A stretch of 64,000 bases of DNA from Cristatella mucedo (GCA_009760855.2 WPIO01000054.1:1586001-1650000), one strand, 5' to 3'; shown: positions 10,438 through 21,915, counted from the stretch's first letter. Numbers and translations: made by a program. The notes: a model not told the origin generated them from the sequence alone.

Positions 10438-10957
10438 GCAATAATAACAATAATGCACTTGATAAAGCGCCCTCGGAGAACTCAATCTCTCTCTTGGCGC
10501 TTTACATTTGCTGCAAAGGGAAATGCAATTGAATGGTGAGTAATATCATGCTTGATAAACAAACAAAATGAATAACATGATTAGGGGTGACATGCACAGG
10601 GTCAGCATGCAAATGTGGTTAGTGGCAGCATGCACAGTGTCAGCACGCATAAGCACATCAAGGATGAATCACAGGGACCCACAAAATGTTTTTCTAAATA
10701 GGTGTGTTTTTAAGTTCTTTTTAAATGTGGTCAAGTAAGGGGATGTTCTGACGCAGGTCGGCAGGGAGTTCCAGGCTTTGGGAGCATGCGAACTATATGC
10801 ACGGTCTTCAAAGGATTTGTGGTTTGTACGAGGTATTTGTAGACTGTTGGATTCCGAAAAGCGGGTGGTACGGTGCTTGGCCTGATGGGGGAGTATATCT
10901 GAGAGATAGGCTGCAGCCAAAGAATGAAGTAACCTACAAGTGAGCGACAAAACCTCG
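10438..10957 (-). mobile_element. LINE-1 3' end, 5'-truncated, well preserved
   Basis: On the minus strand the last ~90 codons of the LINE-1 ORF are open (LAAAYLSDILPHQAKHRTT, later HAPKAWNSLPTCVRTSP). The 3' UTR, the nested hairpin and AAT/ATT triplets follow. This is one of the least damaged 3' ends here, so it is a useful reference for the family's C-terminus and UTR. Confidence 0.9.
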
Positions 10958-11020
10958 ATTACTCAGTGATTCGTTTTTTTGTTCACGATTAGCGACGAAG
11001 CTTACACGTTCTAACTCGTT

Positions 11021-11147
11021 TACATAGCGCCCTAGGAGAACTTAATCTCTATTCAAGCGCTTCACATATGCCACTGGGCTTGAGCCCACGACCTTGGCTA
11101 GATCATGGTTTGGACGAGCACCTTAACCACTGGGCCAAACCAGCTAG
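11021..11147 (-). mobile_element. SINE-1 copy
   Basis: The reverse complement shows the tRNA-like head (ctggtttggcccagtggtta), a B-box-like gggctcaagccc and the LINE-1-like tail (agagattaagttctccta) to tatgta. It lies 60 bp beyond the 5' end of the LINE-1 copy above. Confidence 0.85.
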
Positions 11148-11284
11148 TTTGCTTTTCTTCGTCTTCTTGGTGCAGTGCTTTTGCACACAAGTGAGATGGC
11201 TCAGATGGCCACATTTAGAGGCCTGCATAATTTTCCGCTTGAACCTTTCAGGCTTCGTTGCTCATTTTGAATTGGTCTCGACCT

Positions 11285-11285
<1 letters not shown>

Positions 11286-11326
<41 letters not shown>

Positions 11327-11395
11327 ATGCGCTTGATAAAGCGCCCTCAGAGAACTCTATCTCCTTCTAGATGCTTTACATTTGCTGCCAAGGAA
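11286..11395 (-). mobile_element. LINE-1 3' tail with a palindromic triplet run
   Basis: This is a minus-strand LINE-1 terminus of about 70 bp (gcttgataaagcgccctcag through ctttacatttgctgcc). At its distal end, (AAT)n is joined to (ATT)n, forming a perfect palindrome of about 40 bases at 11286-11328. Confidence 0.8.
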
Positions 11396-11465
11396 TCAGT
11401 TGGTTATCAGGCAGTTGGTTATAATAGGATATAATATTATTGGTTAATATTATAGGTTATAATAT

Positions 11466-11600
11466 TATTGGTTATAATAGGACGCTTGCTCTTCTCTGCT
11501 CGGTCCGTGAATTCGAGTCATCGCAGCAGACGATTCTTCACTGCAAGGCTGCAAGCAGGAGTGATGCGCTAATAATCCTGCCTCTTTACAAGCGAGGCTT
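11466..11600 (+). mobile_element. Decayed SINE-2 copy
   Basis: A weakened B box (gaattcgagtcatcgcag) is followed by cgattcttcactgc, aagcaggagtgatgcg and cctgcctctttacaag. These match the order of the SINE-2 body with many substitutions. Confidence 0.5.
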
Positions 11601-11750
11601 CAGAATAACCTGACTTCTGCCCTTTAGCACTGCTTCTGCCTTGGACGCTGCACAGGCTAGCAGCTTCTGTAGCTCCTAGGAACATTCAATGTGTCCAGTA
11701 ATAATACAGTTGCCATAGCGCCCTCTCTTTCTAGACACTTTATACGTTCG

Positions 11751-11800
11751 GTGCTATCTCTTTTCGCTTGTGAAATAATTAGATTTAGCTTGCCACTGAC
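11751..11800 (+). repeat. 50-bp dispersed repeat, copy 1
   Basis: The segment from gtgctatctcttttcgcttg to ttgccactga recurs at 13505-13550 in the same orientation, with one 4-base indel and no other difference over the shared part. A decayed LINE-1 tail (atagcgccctct...ctagacactttat) lies just upstream. Confidence 0.8.
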
Positions 11801-12160
11801 CTTATACGTTTGGTGTCAAGGAAGCGTGGTGAGCACGGTTTCAGCTCGCGTAAGCACGTAAAGGATAAAGACGGATGGAGAAATCGCTTGGAGGAACGAA
11901 TGAGTTTCTAGCTTTCTTGTAAAAGTCGCCTAGTCCGGCGGTCGTGATGTCTGTCAAGCTCTACGGCACGATGAAAGCCGCTCAGAGCGAACCAGTTTAA
12001 CAGGCACGAAAAAGGGGGGCAGAATAGCAAGGCACAGATAGAGGCAGAGTGAAGGTCGTGCATCGAAACCGTGCCCTAGCCGAGGAAGCACCGGTAACGT
12101 GCGAAGCTTGATTGGGATTTTTCAAAATCTTAATCTGTGCTCCGTATGCTGTGCGAAAAA
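11801..12160. other. Unassigned sequence
   Basis: A weak match to LINE-1 3' UTR (cgtaagcacgtaaaggataa) lies near 11850. Nothing else is recognised. Confidence 0.4.
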
Positions 12161-12289
12161 GTGGTGAACTTTCACTGGCCTGGGAGCCGGCTTTCACATT
12201 TTTTTAGTGGTAAATTTTCACTGGCCTGGGAAGCTTTTCACATTTTTTAGTGGTGATTTTTCGCTGGCCGGGGAAGCCGGCTTTCCGGT
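12161..12289. repeat. ~43-45-bp tandem repeat, three copies
   Basis: Three diverged copies run from gtggtgaa through ttcactggcctggg and gccggctttcacatttttta. A separate 17-20 bp duplication (gtagacattctcgtt / gtggacattctcgtt) follows at 12300-12336. Confidence 0.8.
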
Positions 12290-12903
12290 TGCAATTCGTG
12301 TAGACATTCTCGTTGCAGCGCGTGGACATTCTCGTTTTTCATTCGGGTTTGCGAATGAAGCGGTGAGGCGATCCCAACCACCATTGGCTAGCCGATGCCG
12401 GCCGGATTTAACGATCAGTTTGAGCGTTGCAAAATGCTGATGCTAAACTATTAGTCCAGCTTGCCTGTTCTAGGCTGGCGCAGGTCGAAGCACCAATAGC
12501 TTTGAACAGTGGAATATCCGGCGGAGAGCTACGGCTTCGCTGAACCTGCAGGCTGCCATTTAGTATCGTTTATTTCCTTTTACGACCGCGTTCCCTCGTG
12601 AGGTCAAGCTGCTCTGCTCTGGGTTATCGGATTCTTGGGATCATTGATAAATTGATATATTGGATTGATCGATAGATCGAATTATCGATAAATCTGGGCG
12701 ATTGGATTATCGGGCTCATTGGATCTCGAATCGCGCCGAGCTCACTGACCTAACCTTCGTCTGAGCTTGACTTCAGAAGAGTTTGAGCGTGCCGCCTTAA
12801 AAACTCGGCACTGCTGCCGTGCCTAGCCAGTGGTGGGCTGTGCACCGGCATAACGTCTGCTTGTTCGTCTGCCTAACTCGGACGCCGCGCATGCGTATTG
12901 CAG

Positions 12904-13262
12904 CGGCATCGAAGACGCCGGCTGCATCCTTAGCTCTACGCAGCAGTGCTCACTGAGAGCAGCGGCCGGCGGCAGATCCGCCGGCCACTGCTCTGGTGGC
13001 AGCTCGCCACTTGACATCACAGCCAGCCACGGCGGCGGCGGTGTCGAGTGCCCGAGCATCATCGAAGACACAGAGGCTTTGTTCTCCGAGCTGAACTGTC
13101 GTAGCGATACGAGCAGCAGCCTGCCTTCTCCCATGTCCGGCGACGCGTTCGCCGATGACGACGACGACGGCGTGTCCACTGCTGCCGCCGCCTCTGCTGC
13201 TGCATCCGTCGTGGCCGACTGCCAGACCGGCGGTGCCGGAACGGACGAGGATATCTACGCCT
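12904..13262 (+). CDS. Candidate exon: acidic/Ser/Ala-rich protein segment
   Basis: The segment is open for 119 codons, with an acceptor-like tgcgtattgcag before it and donor gtaagc at 13263. The frame extends upstream to a stop at 12851, so the 5' boundary is uncertain. The middle reads CPSIIEDTEALFSELNCRSD. A serine-rich stretch, a run of five aspartates and an alanine-rich stretch follow. Low-complexity acidic and alanine-rich stretches are common in the disordered parts of transcription regulators. No structured domain is visible. A 118-codon frame on the opposite strand is a shadow caused by high GC. Exon status is inferred from splice-like ends and composition only. Confidence 0.35.
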
Positions 13263-13504
13263 GTAAGCGGCGCCGAGCTCTGCAGTCTGTCTGTTTGGCC
13301 CCCGGGCCGCGCCGGTAGCCTCGATGCTAATTTGGGAGAGACCTCGAGATTAATTTGTTCTAGGGTCGAGAGGCCAATTAAAATCGTAGCGATTACTTTT
13401 GCAACCGAGTGGGCCGCCGAACTTTCCTTAATTAGTGCACTGGCCTATAAGTTATACAAGTAAGTTACGCAAGTTAAAACTGAAAATGTATGAGTTGCTC
13501 TCGA

Positions 13505-13550
13505 GTGCTATCTCTTTTCGCTTGTGAAATTAGATTTAGCTTGCCACTGA
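13505..13550 (+). repeat. 50-bp dispersed repeat, copy 2
   Basis: This matches 11751-11800. Here it sits just upstream of a LINE-1-type tail that ends in ATT triplets, so the repeat may be part of a LINE-related 3' UTR variant. Confidence 0.8.
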
Positions 13551-13599
13551 CTCTATGTGATGTCCGCGTTTCTATATTTTTTTCGTTTACATGCACCTT

Positions 13600-13747
13600 C
13601 TTACACTGTGCCTGCTGCTTGCTGGTTTTTAGCAGCAATCATTTGGGAATGCTTTCTACACAGCATATGTAAAGTGACAAGAAAGAGATTCAGTTCTCTG
13701 AGGGTGCTATACAAATGTATTATTATTATTATTGTTATTAAATATTA
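13600..13747 (+). mobile_element. LINE-1-type 3' tail
   Basis: A decayed 3' UTR (cactgtgcctgctgc) precedes the terminal hairpin (aaagagattcagttctctga), gctatacaaatg and (TTA)n. The ending gctatacaaatg is closer to the SINE-1 tail than to the tctatcaagtg ending of most LINE-1 copies. Confidence 0.8.
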
Positions 13748-14536
13748 TTATTTCAAGCACCTCTGTTTCCAGTGCCGTAGATCGCCCTTGTGGCCCGGCA
13801 AACAAGCTCCCAGACCACAAGAATTTGAGCTTGCTCGTTGCCATCGTTCTCTTTCATTCGTCCAGATTATGTCAACTACTACGGGGCTGCTGCGATCAGG
13901 CGATAGCTTGTTAAAAAGCAAGACGATCCGGAAAAAAAAGATTATTAACGCCCGCCCGCCCGCCACGTGCTGCCGCGTTCTCAGGGTAGGGGTCTCAGGC
14001 GGCTCTGGCCTGTCGCGTGCTTCCTGGACGTCGGAGAAGAATTACCCCAGTGTGGGCAAGTCTTTGCCATCCAGCTCGACGTGAGCATCGCTTTCGAGCA
14101 CGCGCGAAAGTAAGGGCACAGCTCTTCGAACGAATTTGGTAGCGCTCGGTCTTCTTCTCCTGCCGCCACGTCGGCCGCCGTTGAAGCGAACGGAAGTCGA
14201 CGGCAGAGAATGCGTTTCCGGGACACGAGAGAGGAAGACGAGGCCTCGCATCCCATCGAGTAATCTCCCTAGTGTGTTTCGCTGCTCGTCTTATTAATCA
14301 TTTTCGCATATCATTTTATCGTTACTTTATTTTACTAATCCTATTATCTTGTTGTTATCTCATTTCGTCAGCTTATTAAGGCTTTACACTGCTGCTGGTG
14401 TCGTCTAGCGGACTCTCGCAGACTCTCAGAGAACATCTGTGCATTGTCCTGCAGTCATTAGAATCGAGCGAAAGAGAGCGACGCAGAAAGCGAGCAGACG
14501 ACGACAGCTGGCTTTACACTGCCTGCTGTCTGCCAC
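13748..14536. other. Unassigned sequence
   Basis: Overlapping frames (175 codons on plus at 13557-14084, 91 on minus at 13981-14256) show no domain. Part of the first lies in the LINE tail. An AT-rich patch occupies 14290-14370. Confidence 0.4.
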
Positions 14537-15061
14537 CTACACTCGAGGCGAGCGAGACAATGCCAGAATTAACATTCGTTCAAAAGGCGCTGGTGCCTGA
14601 TGCGTCTGGCCACTAAAGTCAAGGTTGCCAGAGGGTGGCTTACGCAATAGCGATAGCAGAGCTGCATTCTTCAAAGCGTTCCGCGTAATTTTCTCGAAAT
14701 TTTTTGTAAATTTCTCACTTATCTGTAAGGTAGTATTTCTATTAAGAAACTGGCTGCAAACTTGAGGAGACGACAGGCATGAGATTAGATGTTTTTCTTT
14801 CCAATTTTGTACATTGCACGGCGACCTAGGAAGAGTGACCTCAAATCGAATGCCGCGCAGCGTTTTGATGACACAGTGGCCGTTCCGTGTTGAGACTGCA
14901 CTATACAGGATACGGTAGCATTCCTGGGGGTGTTCGCTTGAATTGCCCCTCTCTCTATTGGCCTGTCGCCAATTAAAAGTTGTGTATAGCTTGACGCTTG
15001 GCCTCGTGTTGCTCTGGACCATGTGAGCGAAAATGGCGAAGTTTGGCGGGAAAGCTGACAC
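14537..15061 (-). CDS. Unrecognised 174-codon open frame
   Basis: This is the longest frame outside simple repeats and GC-rich blocks on the minus strand in this stretch. It is intact from ATG to stop and its composition is protein-like, with no low-complexity run. I recognise no domain, signal peptide or membrane segment. It does not match the LINE families here. It could be an uninterrupted exon, a fragment of an unrecognised mobile element, or chance. Confidence 0.25.
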   Translation of the reverse strand: MSAFPPNFAIFAHMVQSNTRPSVKLYTTFNWRQANRERGNSSEHPQECYRILYSAVSTRNGHCVIKTLRGIRFEVTLPRSPCNVQNWKEKHLISCLSSPQVCSQFLNRNTTLQISEKFTKNFEKITRNALKNAALLSLLRKPPSGNLDFSGQTHQAPAPFERMLILALSRSPRV

Positions 15062-15495
15062 CGTTCGGCCACTTTTGGCTGCTGCCCTGGTTGCTGACGT
15101 AATCGTGGACCGCCAAAGGTCTTTGATTAGCTAAGGAATGCAGTGCTTAGCGCCGTTGCCTAGATACGAAGATAATAGCAATACTTCAGGGCGCCGTATG
15201 CGTATCCTTGCTATCCGTCTGCGATAGGCTGTAATCGTAACGAAACAAGGATGCTCTTTCTATCTTGGCTTGGAGTAATTTGCAAAAACGAATAATGCAA
15301 AGCTTAAAATTTAGTCGTAAGAGGTTTACTTGGCTTGCGTTCCTGCGCGTTTGACGTTTGCAATATACGGAATCTCCTGCAGATACGAATATTAATGAAT
15401 CTACTACGAATATCTATGAATATATATCCTGCAGGTACGTCGGGACTATTTCAGGATGAAACCTTCGGTGACGCAACTCAAACGGTTGGTATTAG
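15062..15495. other. Unassigned sequence
   Basis: No gene or repeat is recognised. A short ctacgaatatctatgaatat duplication lies at 15390-15428. The undetermined base n is at 15496. Confidence 0.5.
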
Positions 15496-15496
15496 N

Positions 15497-15623
15497 CCTG
15501 CTGCTTTCGGATGCTACCACCAATCATGTAGTAATTCTGTCTAAGCAGTATCTGTAAAGTGCCTATAAAGAGATTCACTTCTCTGATGGCGCTATATAAA
15601 TTTGTTATTATTATTATTATAAA
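15497..15623 (+). mobile_element. LINE-1-type 3' tail
   Basis: A shortened 3' UTR (cctgctgctttcgg, ccaccaatcatg) leads to the hairpin (aaagagattcacttctctga), gcgctatataaat and (TTA)n. Like the 13.7 kb copy, it ends in the tatataaat form. Confidence 0.8.
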
Positions 15624-15810
15624 CGCTAGACTTCGATTAAAAATCAGCAGGTGCTACGAACAATCAGTGCTAACTGTTAGCCCGTGCAGATCGGCGAGAA
15701 GTGGTGTGATGTGGCAACTGCGACGCTCACGACAGACAAGCCTAGCTACAGAATTTTGCACCAGCTGTAAGCACCTGATTGCACATGCCGGTAGGCCAGC
15801 AAGCAGTGAG
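15624..15810. other. Unassigned spacer before the minisatellite
   Basis: Nothing recognised. Confidence 0.5.
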
Positions 15811-16310
15811 TTCTGCCGGATATATGGATATATGCTAGATCTGCTGGATATCTGCTAGGTCTGCCGGATATATGCTAGATCTGCCGGATATATGCTAGAT
15901 CTGCCGATATATAAGCTAGATCTGGCGGATATATGCTAGATCTGCCATATATGTGCTAGATCTGCTGGATATATGCTAGATCTGCCGGATATACGATAGA
16001 TCTGCCGAATATAAGCTCGATCTGCCGGATATATGCTAGATCTAATGGATATATGCCATATCTGCCGGATATAAGCTAGATCTGCTGGATATATGCTAGA
16101 TCTGCCAGATGTATGCTAGATCTGCCGAATATAAGCTCGATCTGCCAGATATATGCTAGATCTGCCGGATATATGCTAGATCTGATGGATATAAGCTATA
16201 TCTGCCGGATATAAGCGAGATCTGCCGGATATAAGCGAGATCTGCCGGATATTATGCTAGATCTGCCCGGACATGTGCTAGATCTGCTCGATTTACCTAG
16301 ATTTGCCGGA
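15811..16310. repeat. 20-bp minisatellite, about 25 copies
   Basis: The unit is atatatgctagatctgccgg. About 25 copies run head to tail with point changes (ctgg, tgatgg, aagctcga variants) and occasional one-base length changes. Most units carry AGATCT. There are no spacers, so this is not a CRISPR array. Runs of identical variants (for example the consecutive aagcgaga units near 16210-16240) point to recent local duplication. Confidence 0.97.
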
Positions 16311-16919
16311 TCGCTCTGGCCACAGCCGAATGTGAGGAGGATCTGAGTTACTAGCTTGCGTGGGAGTCAACTTGCTGCAGACCTTAATTTAGTTTGCATA
16401 TGGAGGTTCGTCGGCCTACTTTAGGCACCAGTTGACTTCCGGCTTTGGCAGTAACTCACTCACACTTTTACATAAGCATTTCTCATAGGCGAGAATCAGG
16501 TCGAATTCCTATAAAGGTTATTTAACGACGAGAGCAAATCTTGGGACCTGCATGAATATGCGAATGCCGAAACTGTCTGTCATTGATTTGAGGACTTTTC
16601 GCTTGAACGTCTCTGGACCGGTAGCGCCCATACCGTCTCGCCATCCGTTCGTGCATGAGAACTCGGCCATTCTTTTGTCTAGCTGATATTCGACGATCCG
16701 GCTGAAGGATTGCTTATCGATACGTCGGCCGTGCGTGGGGACGAGTATCTGGACGAGGTAAGCCACTTTGCGACATATATCACCGACACGGAGATTGGCT
16801 ATTGGGTATACATCGTTTTCATTAGATGAGCGAAATTAGCCATTTGCACACAACGCCTCCCTCTCGAGCTGGATGAGCGGCAGCAGCGAAGCGGGCACAC
16901 TTTTTCTCGACCTGGAGGT
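16311..16919. other. Unassigned sequence
   Basis: An 82-codon minus-strand frame at 16518-16766 has no recognised domain. The stretch ends at LINE-1 tail triplets. Confidence 0.4.
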
Positions 16920-17008
16920 TAATAATAATAATAATAATAATAATGATGCACTTGATAAAGTACCCTCAGAGAACTCAGTCTCTTCCTAGGCGCTTTACAT
17001 TTGTTGGC
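16920..17008 (-). mobile_element. LINE-1 3'-tail stub
   Basis: (TAA)n, then gatgcacttgataaagtacc, the inner hairpin and cgctttacatttgttg. This is a very short 5'-truncated copy on the minus strand. Confidence 0.85.
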
Positions 17009-18772
17009 GCTTTGAGTTAAAATATGTTTATTCTTTAATGTGGCCTTTTCAATATGTTATCGAAGTTGCGGCTCGCGGTGTGTGGTTCTCCTCAGTATAG
17101 CAGCGCCAAAAAATCAGTGGCAGCCATCTATAACGCCGATTAGCACTGTTCTATACAGTCGGGATGAGGTCTGTGACGTTAGTAAAGTCAGTAGATTAAT
17201 GTTTTGCAAGGCGTGAAACTATTACCGAGGAATACGTTTACACTTCTGCATGGCGACTCCTGAGAGATAGGTATAAGAAGTATGAGGCATTTTTCCGGTC
17301 CGGTTTATCTGCATTAAAGTACATCCCAAAGGACTATATGTCGTTGACGATGCAGTCCAGCCCGTTTCCCAAGCTTTTATCAGATTCCCGATCCAGAAGC
17401 TTTGTTCCGCGTCTGGTTGTCATAGTTCGAACTGATAATCAATCGAATGTTGAGGAAAATCGGAAGTGCATCGAGCCAGAAAAACTTGATTTAATCTCGC
17501 GATTTTTCCAACGCACACCCTACGAATTTCTGTTTGTCATGCGCACAGGAGAAACGTTCTGTCATTGCGTGTCGTGTCTTTGGGTACATGAGTGTTGTGT
17601 CTACACAGAAGATGCATGTGCACATGCTGGGCGCGGTATTTCTCATTACTGCTTTGCAGTACCACTATCAAGACGATATAAATTGTGCGAGTCTGGCAAA
17701 GGCTACTTTCGTTAGCATTAGCTGGAGCAGTTATCACTCGAGTCTAACAATTCGGATACGCTTGTGTGAACTGGCAAGGTTTGCCGAAATCGTGAATCCG
17801 TATCGAAAGCTTGATAAAGTAATGCGATTTTAAACACTATCTGCGATCCTTGATAGCGCAATAGCCAACTATACTTAATATAATCACTAGTAATGCGTAC
17901 AACTCATTCTGATCTGATCTCTACCTAGAAGAACAGAACTCTGTAGCAACAGTGGTGCTTGGAAGCGTCAGCAAGAAGGCGTGGTCTCCTCTCGATGACA
18001 GAGCCTCTGTGAGCAGCGAGACAAACGGTTGCTTCCAGCTCACGTCACTCGAGGTGATTTCTTAGCTGTCACATTGTCATCCTCCAGACAAGTGAAGCTG
18101 AGAGCCGTTGGCAGATGCCATGACCTCAGGCAACCGTCCCTGCTTCATCCAAACTATCTGAGCTGTCTTCTCTGAAGGCGTTTATCCACCGTCTCTATTT
18201 TGGAGCCACATGACATATCGCGGCTACTCGATCAGCGTGCGCGTAACGCGCTGCAGTTAGCGGCGTTCCATCTAGCTCACCACTGCCGCCACCACACTAG
18301 CAAGACCGCCTGCCGCATCCCTCTGAACACGTGTTTGAGGCCGACTTCGATGGATTCCGACAGCACTCTGAGCGCTCGATTCTCCGTATTTACGAATGAC
18401 AGTGCGACGCTGTCGGCTGAGCAGCTGATTGGCCACTCGGTCTCTAGGCGCCGTCCTTGAGCCCGGGCGGCGAGGCGTGGCGGCGGCCGATGACGGCCGC
18501 TCCAGGAGTGCAAAGCCGGCGTCGCATGAACTTAACTTCCTGGAGCCGAGCTTGATTTTCGGCAGTGAATGTGGCGGATTCTCTGCGTGCTGGATTGCAT
18601 CGGCCGCAGGTCTGGTGGCGATTTGATTTCAGCATGATGCGAAAACTCGTCTACCTTAGTCGGCTGTACCACGTAAACTGACACCCGGCCAGAGGATGTC
18701 TGCCGATTGGTCTAAAGCTGCGTAAGCAAAGTCTGCATTGACTGCGAGAAATCGCGAGCTTCCGAGCACCAA
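17009..18772. other. Unassigned sequence
   Basis: A 125-codon plus-strand frame at 17338-17715 and its overlapping neighbours show no domain. From about 18200 the sequence becomes GC-richer. No splice-bounded candidate was convincing. Confidence 0.4.
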
Positions 18773-19075
18773 TCGGCTTGGTGCTGAATTTCGAAGTAAT
18801 GACCCAGCCGGTGTCTTTCCGATTTTCGATGGTAATGATCTGCGGCGTTACGATGTGTGACCCGAGCATGAATGGCTGATCGACAGTTCTATGACGGCCA
18901 GTGTGCCGCGCCGGAATTTTCGATGATGTCCGCCAGTGTGCAGCTGAATTTCGATAATGACCCGGCCAGTGTGCGGCTGAATTTCTGATAGGTCGACCCG
19001 GCCAGTGTGCAGCTGATAATGCGACTCGGCCAGTGGCAGTTGAATTTCGGTACACCCGCCAAAGTGCCGAAGCTT
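18773..19075. repeat. Degenerate ~28-37-bp minisatellite
   Basis: About eight diverged copies of ccagtgtgcagctgaatttc plus gataatgacccgg-type sequence. Because several units are multiples of three, the minus strand keeps a 167-codon frame at 18651-19154 with repeating AAHWPGR-like motifs. I take that frame to be a repeat by-product. Confidence 0.85.
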
Positions 19076-21915
19076 TCGATTCTGGATCAATAACTGTGGT
19101 GCACTGTTTGCTGGGGTCGCAAGCTCTCGATCTTTGAGCTTCATCGAGCGCCATTATTGAGGTCGCTCATACTCAGACCCATCTTTCGCCGAATTTGATG
19201 GACATGAGTCAGAGGGCACGTCGTATACCATGAGTCATGCTGAAGCATTAGTAGTTCAGTGTGCTCGTCATTCGTACTAACCTTCAAAGCACATCAGCCT
19301 GTGACCACCTGGCAATCTCGGCGACCAATGGCCGAAAGCCGCCGCATTGCCTGGACAATCGCCTCCGCTCTCTCTCTCGCCTCGTTGGTCAGCCGTGGTA
19401 GTAGCGGCTCTTATCGGTCTCTCAGTGACGGAGTTCGTGCGGGCCGAAGACTGGGACGGTCGATGTGGTCTGGGCCTTCGGAACGGTCGATGACCTCGGT
19501 GGCGCGCGCTGGCCGATGGTACTGGCTGATGTGCTGATGTCGCGCATAGTTAGTAGTGTCCGATGGAGCTGGCGGTCGATGCGAAACGTTTCCGAGTGCT
19601 CGATCTTGATGCTTCCTGAACGCCACCACCACTCCTCCTTGCCGAGACGATCAGACAAGATGCGAAAGCAGCAGTGAGCTTTTGCTCGATGACGTGCGCG
19701 ATCGTAGCTTATGCCGAAGGGAAGCGTGCATCTTTGATCGACCTTGCACTAAACTAAGACGATTTCGACAGTCGACCGTCGGCAGAGCACCACGGCTGCT
19801 ACGAGCCAGCGCGAATCAGTGCGTTAAGACTCCTAGCTGCGTTCACTGAGTATAAGGCGCGTCACGCAGAGAGCACATGTCGCCCCTGCTGCCACTCACC
19901 GTGCAGTGAAATTGATAGCTGCTGAAATGCGGCAGCCTGAGGCATCCTTGGTTTACAGCTCTTTCACTCAAGCCGTAGACTGCTTACTGACCTGCCACTG
20001 ACACCATAGGCCCTAGGCATCTGACCCTGCAGTCATCAAGCCCGTCGCTAGGCCCACTGTCGTCAGCCTTGCTCAGCTGGATCCGACGAAGGCCAGAAAG
20101 CATGGCGCAAGCGTGTTTGTTTAATGTAAATGCTTTATGTAAAACCGATGCTGGTTGCGATGCTCAACGCCACTCATGCTGGGCTGGTGCACAGTGCTCG
20201 GGCAGTGCAGGGCCGTCCGCGTGTACACGTGCGGTGGTCAGCATTTGGCCCGAGTGGCCCGACCTTGGAGCCGGTAGCCATTGCAGCCAGCCTCAAAGGT
20301 CAACAGTTACAGCGGCAGTACTGGGATTTCTTCTGCAGCGCAGTGTTGGCGCTGGTGGTACGTCGCTTTGCAGGCGATCAGAGCGGTCGTAGTGGCCTCC
20401 GTTTACAGTCTCGAACTCCGTTGTGAAGCTATGGAGACGCGTAGCGAGGGAGCCCATGGCGGTCGATCGCTTGTCTACCGGTCTAGCGTGGCGGCGTGCA
20501 CTCGCATTTTCGCGCTTTCTGTTGTTGCAATCATTCACGCAGTCTCGAACCACGACGTCGATCGGGTGTTTCTGCCATGAAGACTCTCCCGCGCGTTAAT
20601 CACGTCGGACTCTTCGGGCCAAGGAATGGGCCGTGAGCCATCAAAATTCTTGGCAGCTGTTTGCTGTGTGGGAGGGTGAGATCTGCTTTCTGGTCATTCC
20701 TCGCCTGGTTAGAGAAGGAAGCCGGCAGCAGAGCATGGGAGAACGGCGGCTGCGGACAGATCCTTTGGAAGTGGCGCGTGGCGCCTGATGGTATGAAGTG
20801 ACAAGACGATTTGATCGGAGCGTTAAGTGCTTCCGCCGTCGAGGCTTCGTCTGCTTCGAGCGGCCTGGGCGGCCTGGCTGACCTCGTCTGTGGAACCACG
20901 TGTCACTCATAGCGCGCTTTCCCAGGTTGCTGAGAGAGAGAGAGCGGCACCTGTCTCCTCGTGTACCGCTGAGCACAGCTCGGCAGCACAGACCCCGGCC
21001 GGCTGTCGCTTCCCTTTGTCGTCGTAACGACGCGTTGTGCGAGCTAAGCGCCCGCGTCACCACTGCCCGTCCTGCGCCATTGCGGCAGTGGCTCGACCAG
21101 CGCTGACGTTGAACGTGCAGGCACCGGTGTCGATGGCAATGTGTAGCACGAAAATACGTGCATCGATCCGGTGTGCGTATTTGCTCACACCATATTTCGC
21201 ACGGTGATGATAAAGTTAAAGTTAGACGAATTGGCTTCAGGAAGAGCGCTCACCATAGCGAAATTGATCGCTTGCTCGCTCGTATCGCCGTGCAGGACAA
21301 GAGTCAAGTCGCGAACTCTGGCTCGGCGAGCTGACGCCATCTCCGCCTGCTCTGCTCGCGCCCACTGAAGGATCGGACCCGTCGCGTCTCGTTTCGATCG
21401 CGCACTCTGCACGAAGCGAGCAGCGTGGTCCGACACGTATCTCTCACGGTCCGCAAAGCCCAGAGCTGAATGAACGCCTTTCACTCGAGGTCGCGGCTCA
21501 ATCACGTGCACGATCAGTCGAAAAGCGAGCGCATTTGACTGAAAGCGGTTGAACGGCCGTTTCTGGGCCAGCCCAAATGAACTCGACGAAAACCCGCCGA
21601 GCGGGCAGGCGGCAGCGTAGTGCCGACTGACCAGTCCTCGCATTCGGGACTTTGCAAGCGTACCAGGAGGCGGAGCGACGTTTGGGAACACGCTACTCCG
21701 GCCGCGCTGCACAGACCACGCTCTCCAACATCTCGCCCAGCGGGTGCCTCGCTATTGCGCGAAGCTCGGGGCTCCTCGCTCGGTCAGACGCCCAACGGCG
21801 ACCGTGCCGAGAGCGAACCTGCTGCCCTTTGCAGAAGCGCAGGGTCTACTAGAGCATGGCGCGTAGGCTGCCGGCAGCCGATTCCGCCCGGCTGGGCCGC
21901 CGCTTCCCGGCCAGT
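19076..21915. other. GC- and CpG-rich unassigned block, first part
   Basis: Nearly continuous overlapping frames on both strands reflect few stop codons in GC-rich DNA. The longest are 175 codons on minus at 21185-21712 and 140 on minus at 20641-21063. No domain is recognised, and the frames contradict one another. The block could hold a CpG-island promoter or 5' exons, but I see no specific signal. Confidence 0.45.

Noticed and set aside
15496-15496. Undetermined base as a sign of an assembly gap
   Set aside because: It is a single n inside otherwise continuous sequence, more likely an ambiguous call.
15811-16310. CRISPR array
   Set aside because: Units are contiguous 20-mers without spacers, and the sequence is eukaryotic.
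18651-19154. 167-codon minus frame with repeating AAHWPGR-like motifs, as a repeat protein
   Set aside because: Its openness follows from a degenerate minisatellite whose units are often multiples of three. There are no splice or start signals, and the other frames are open too.
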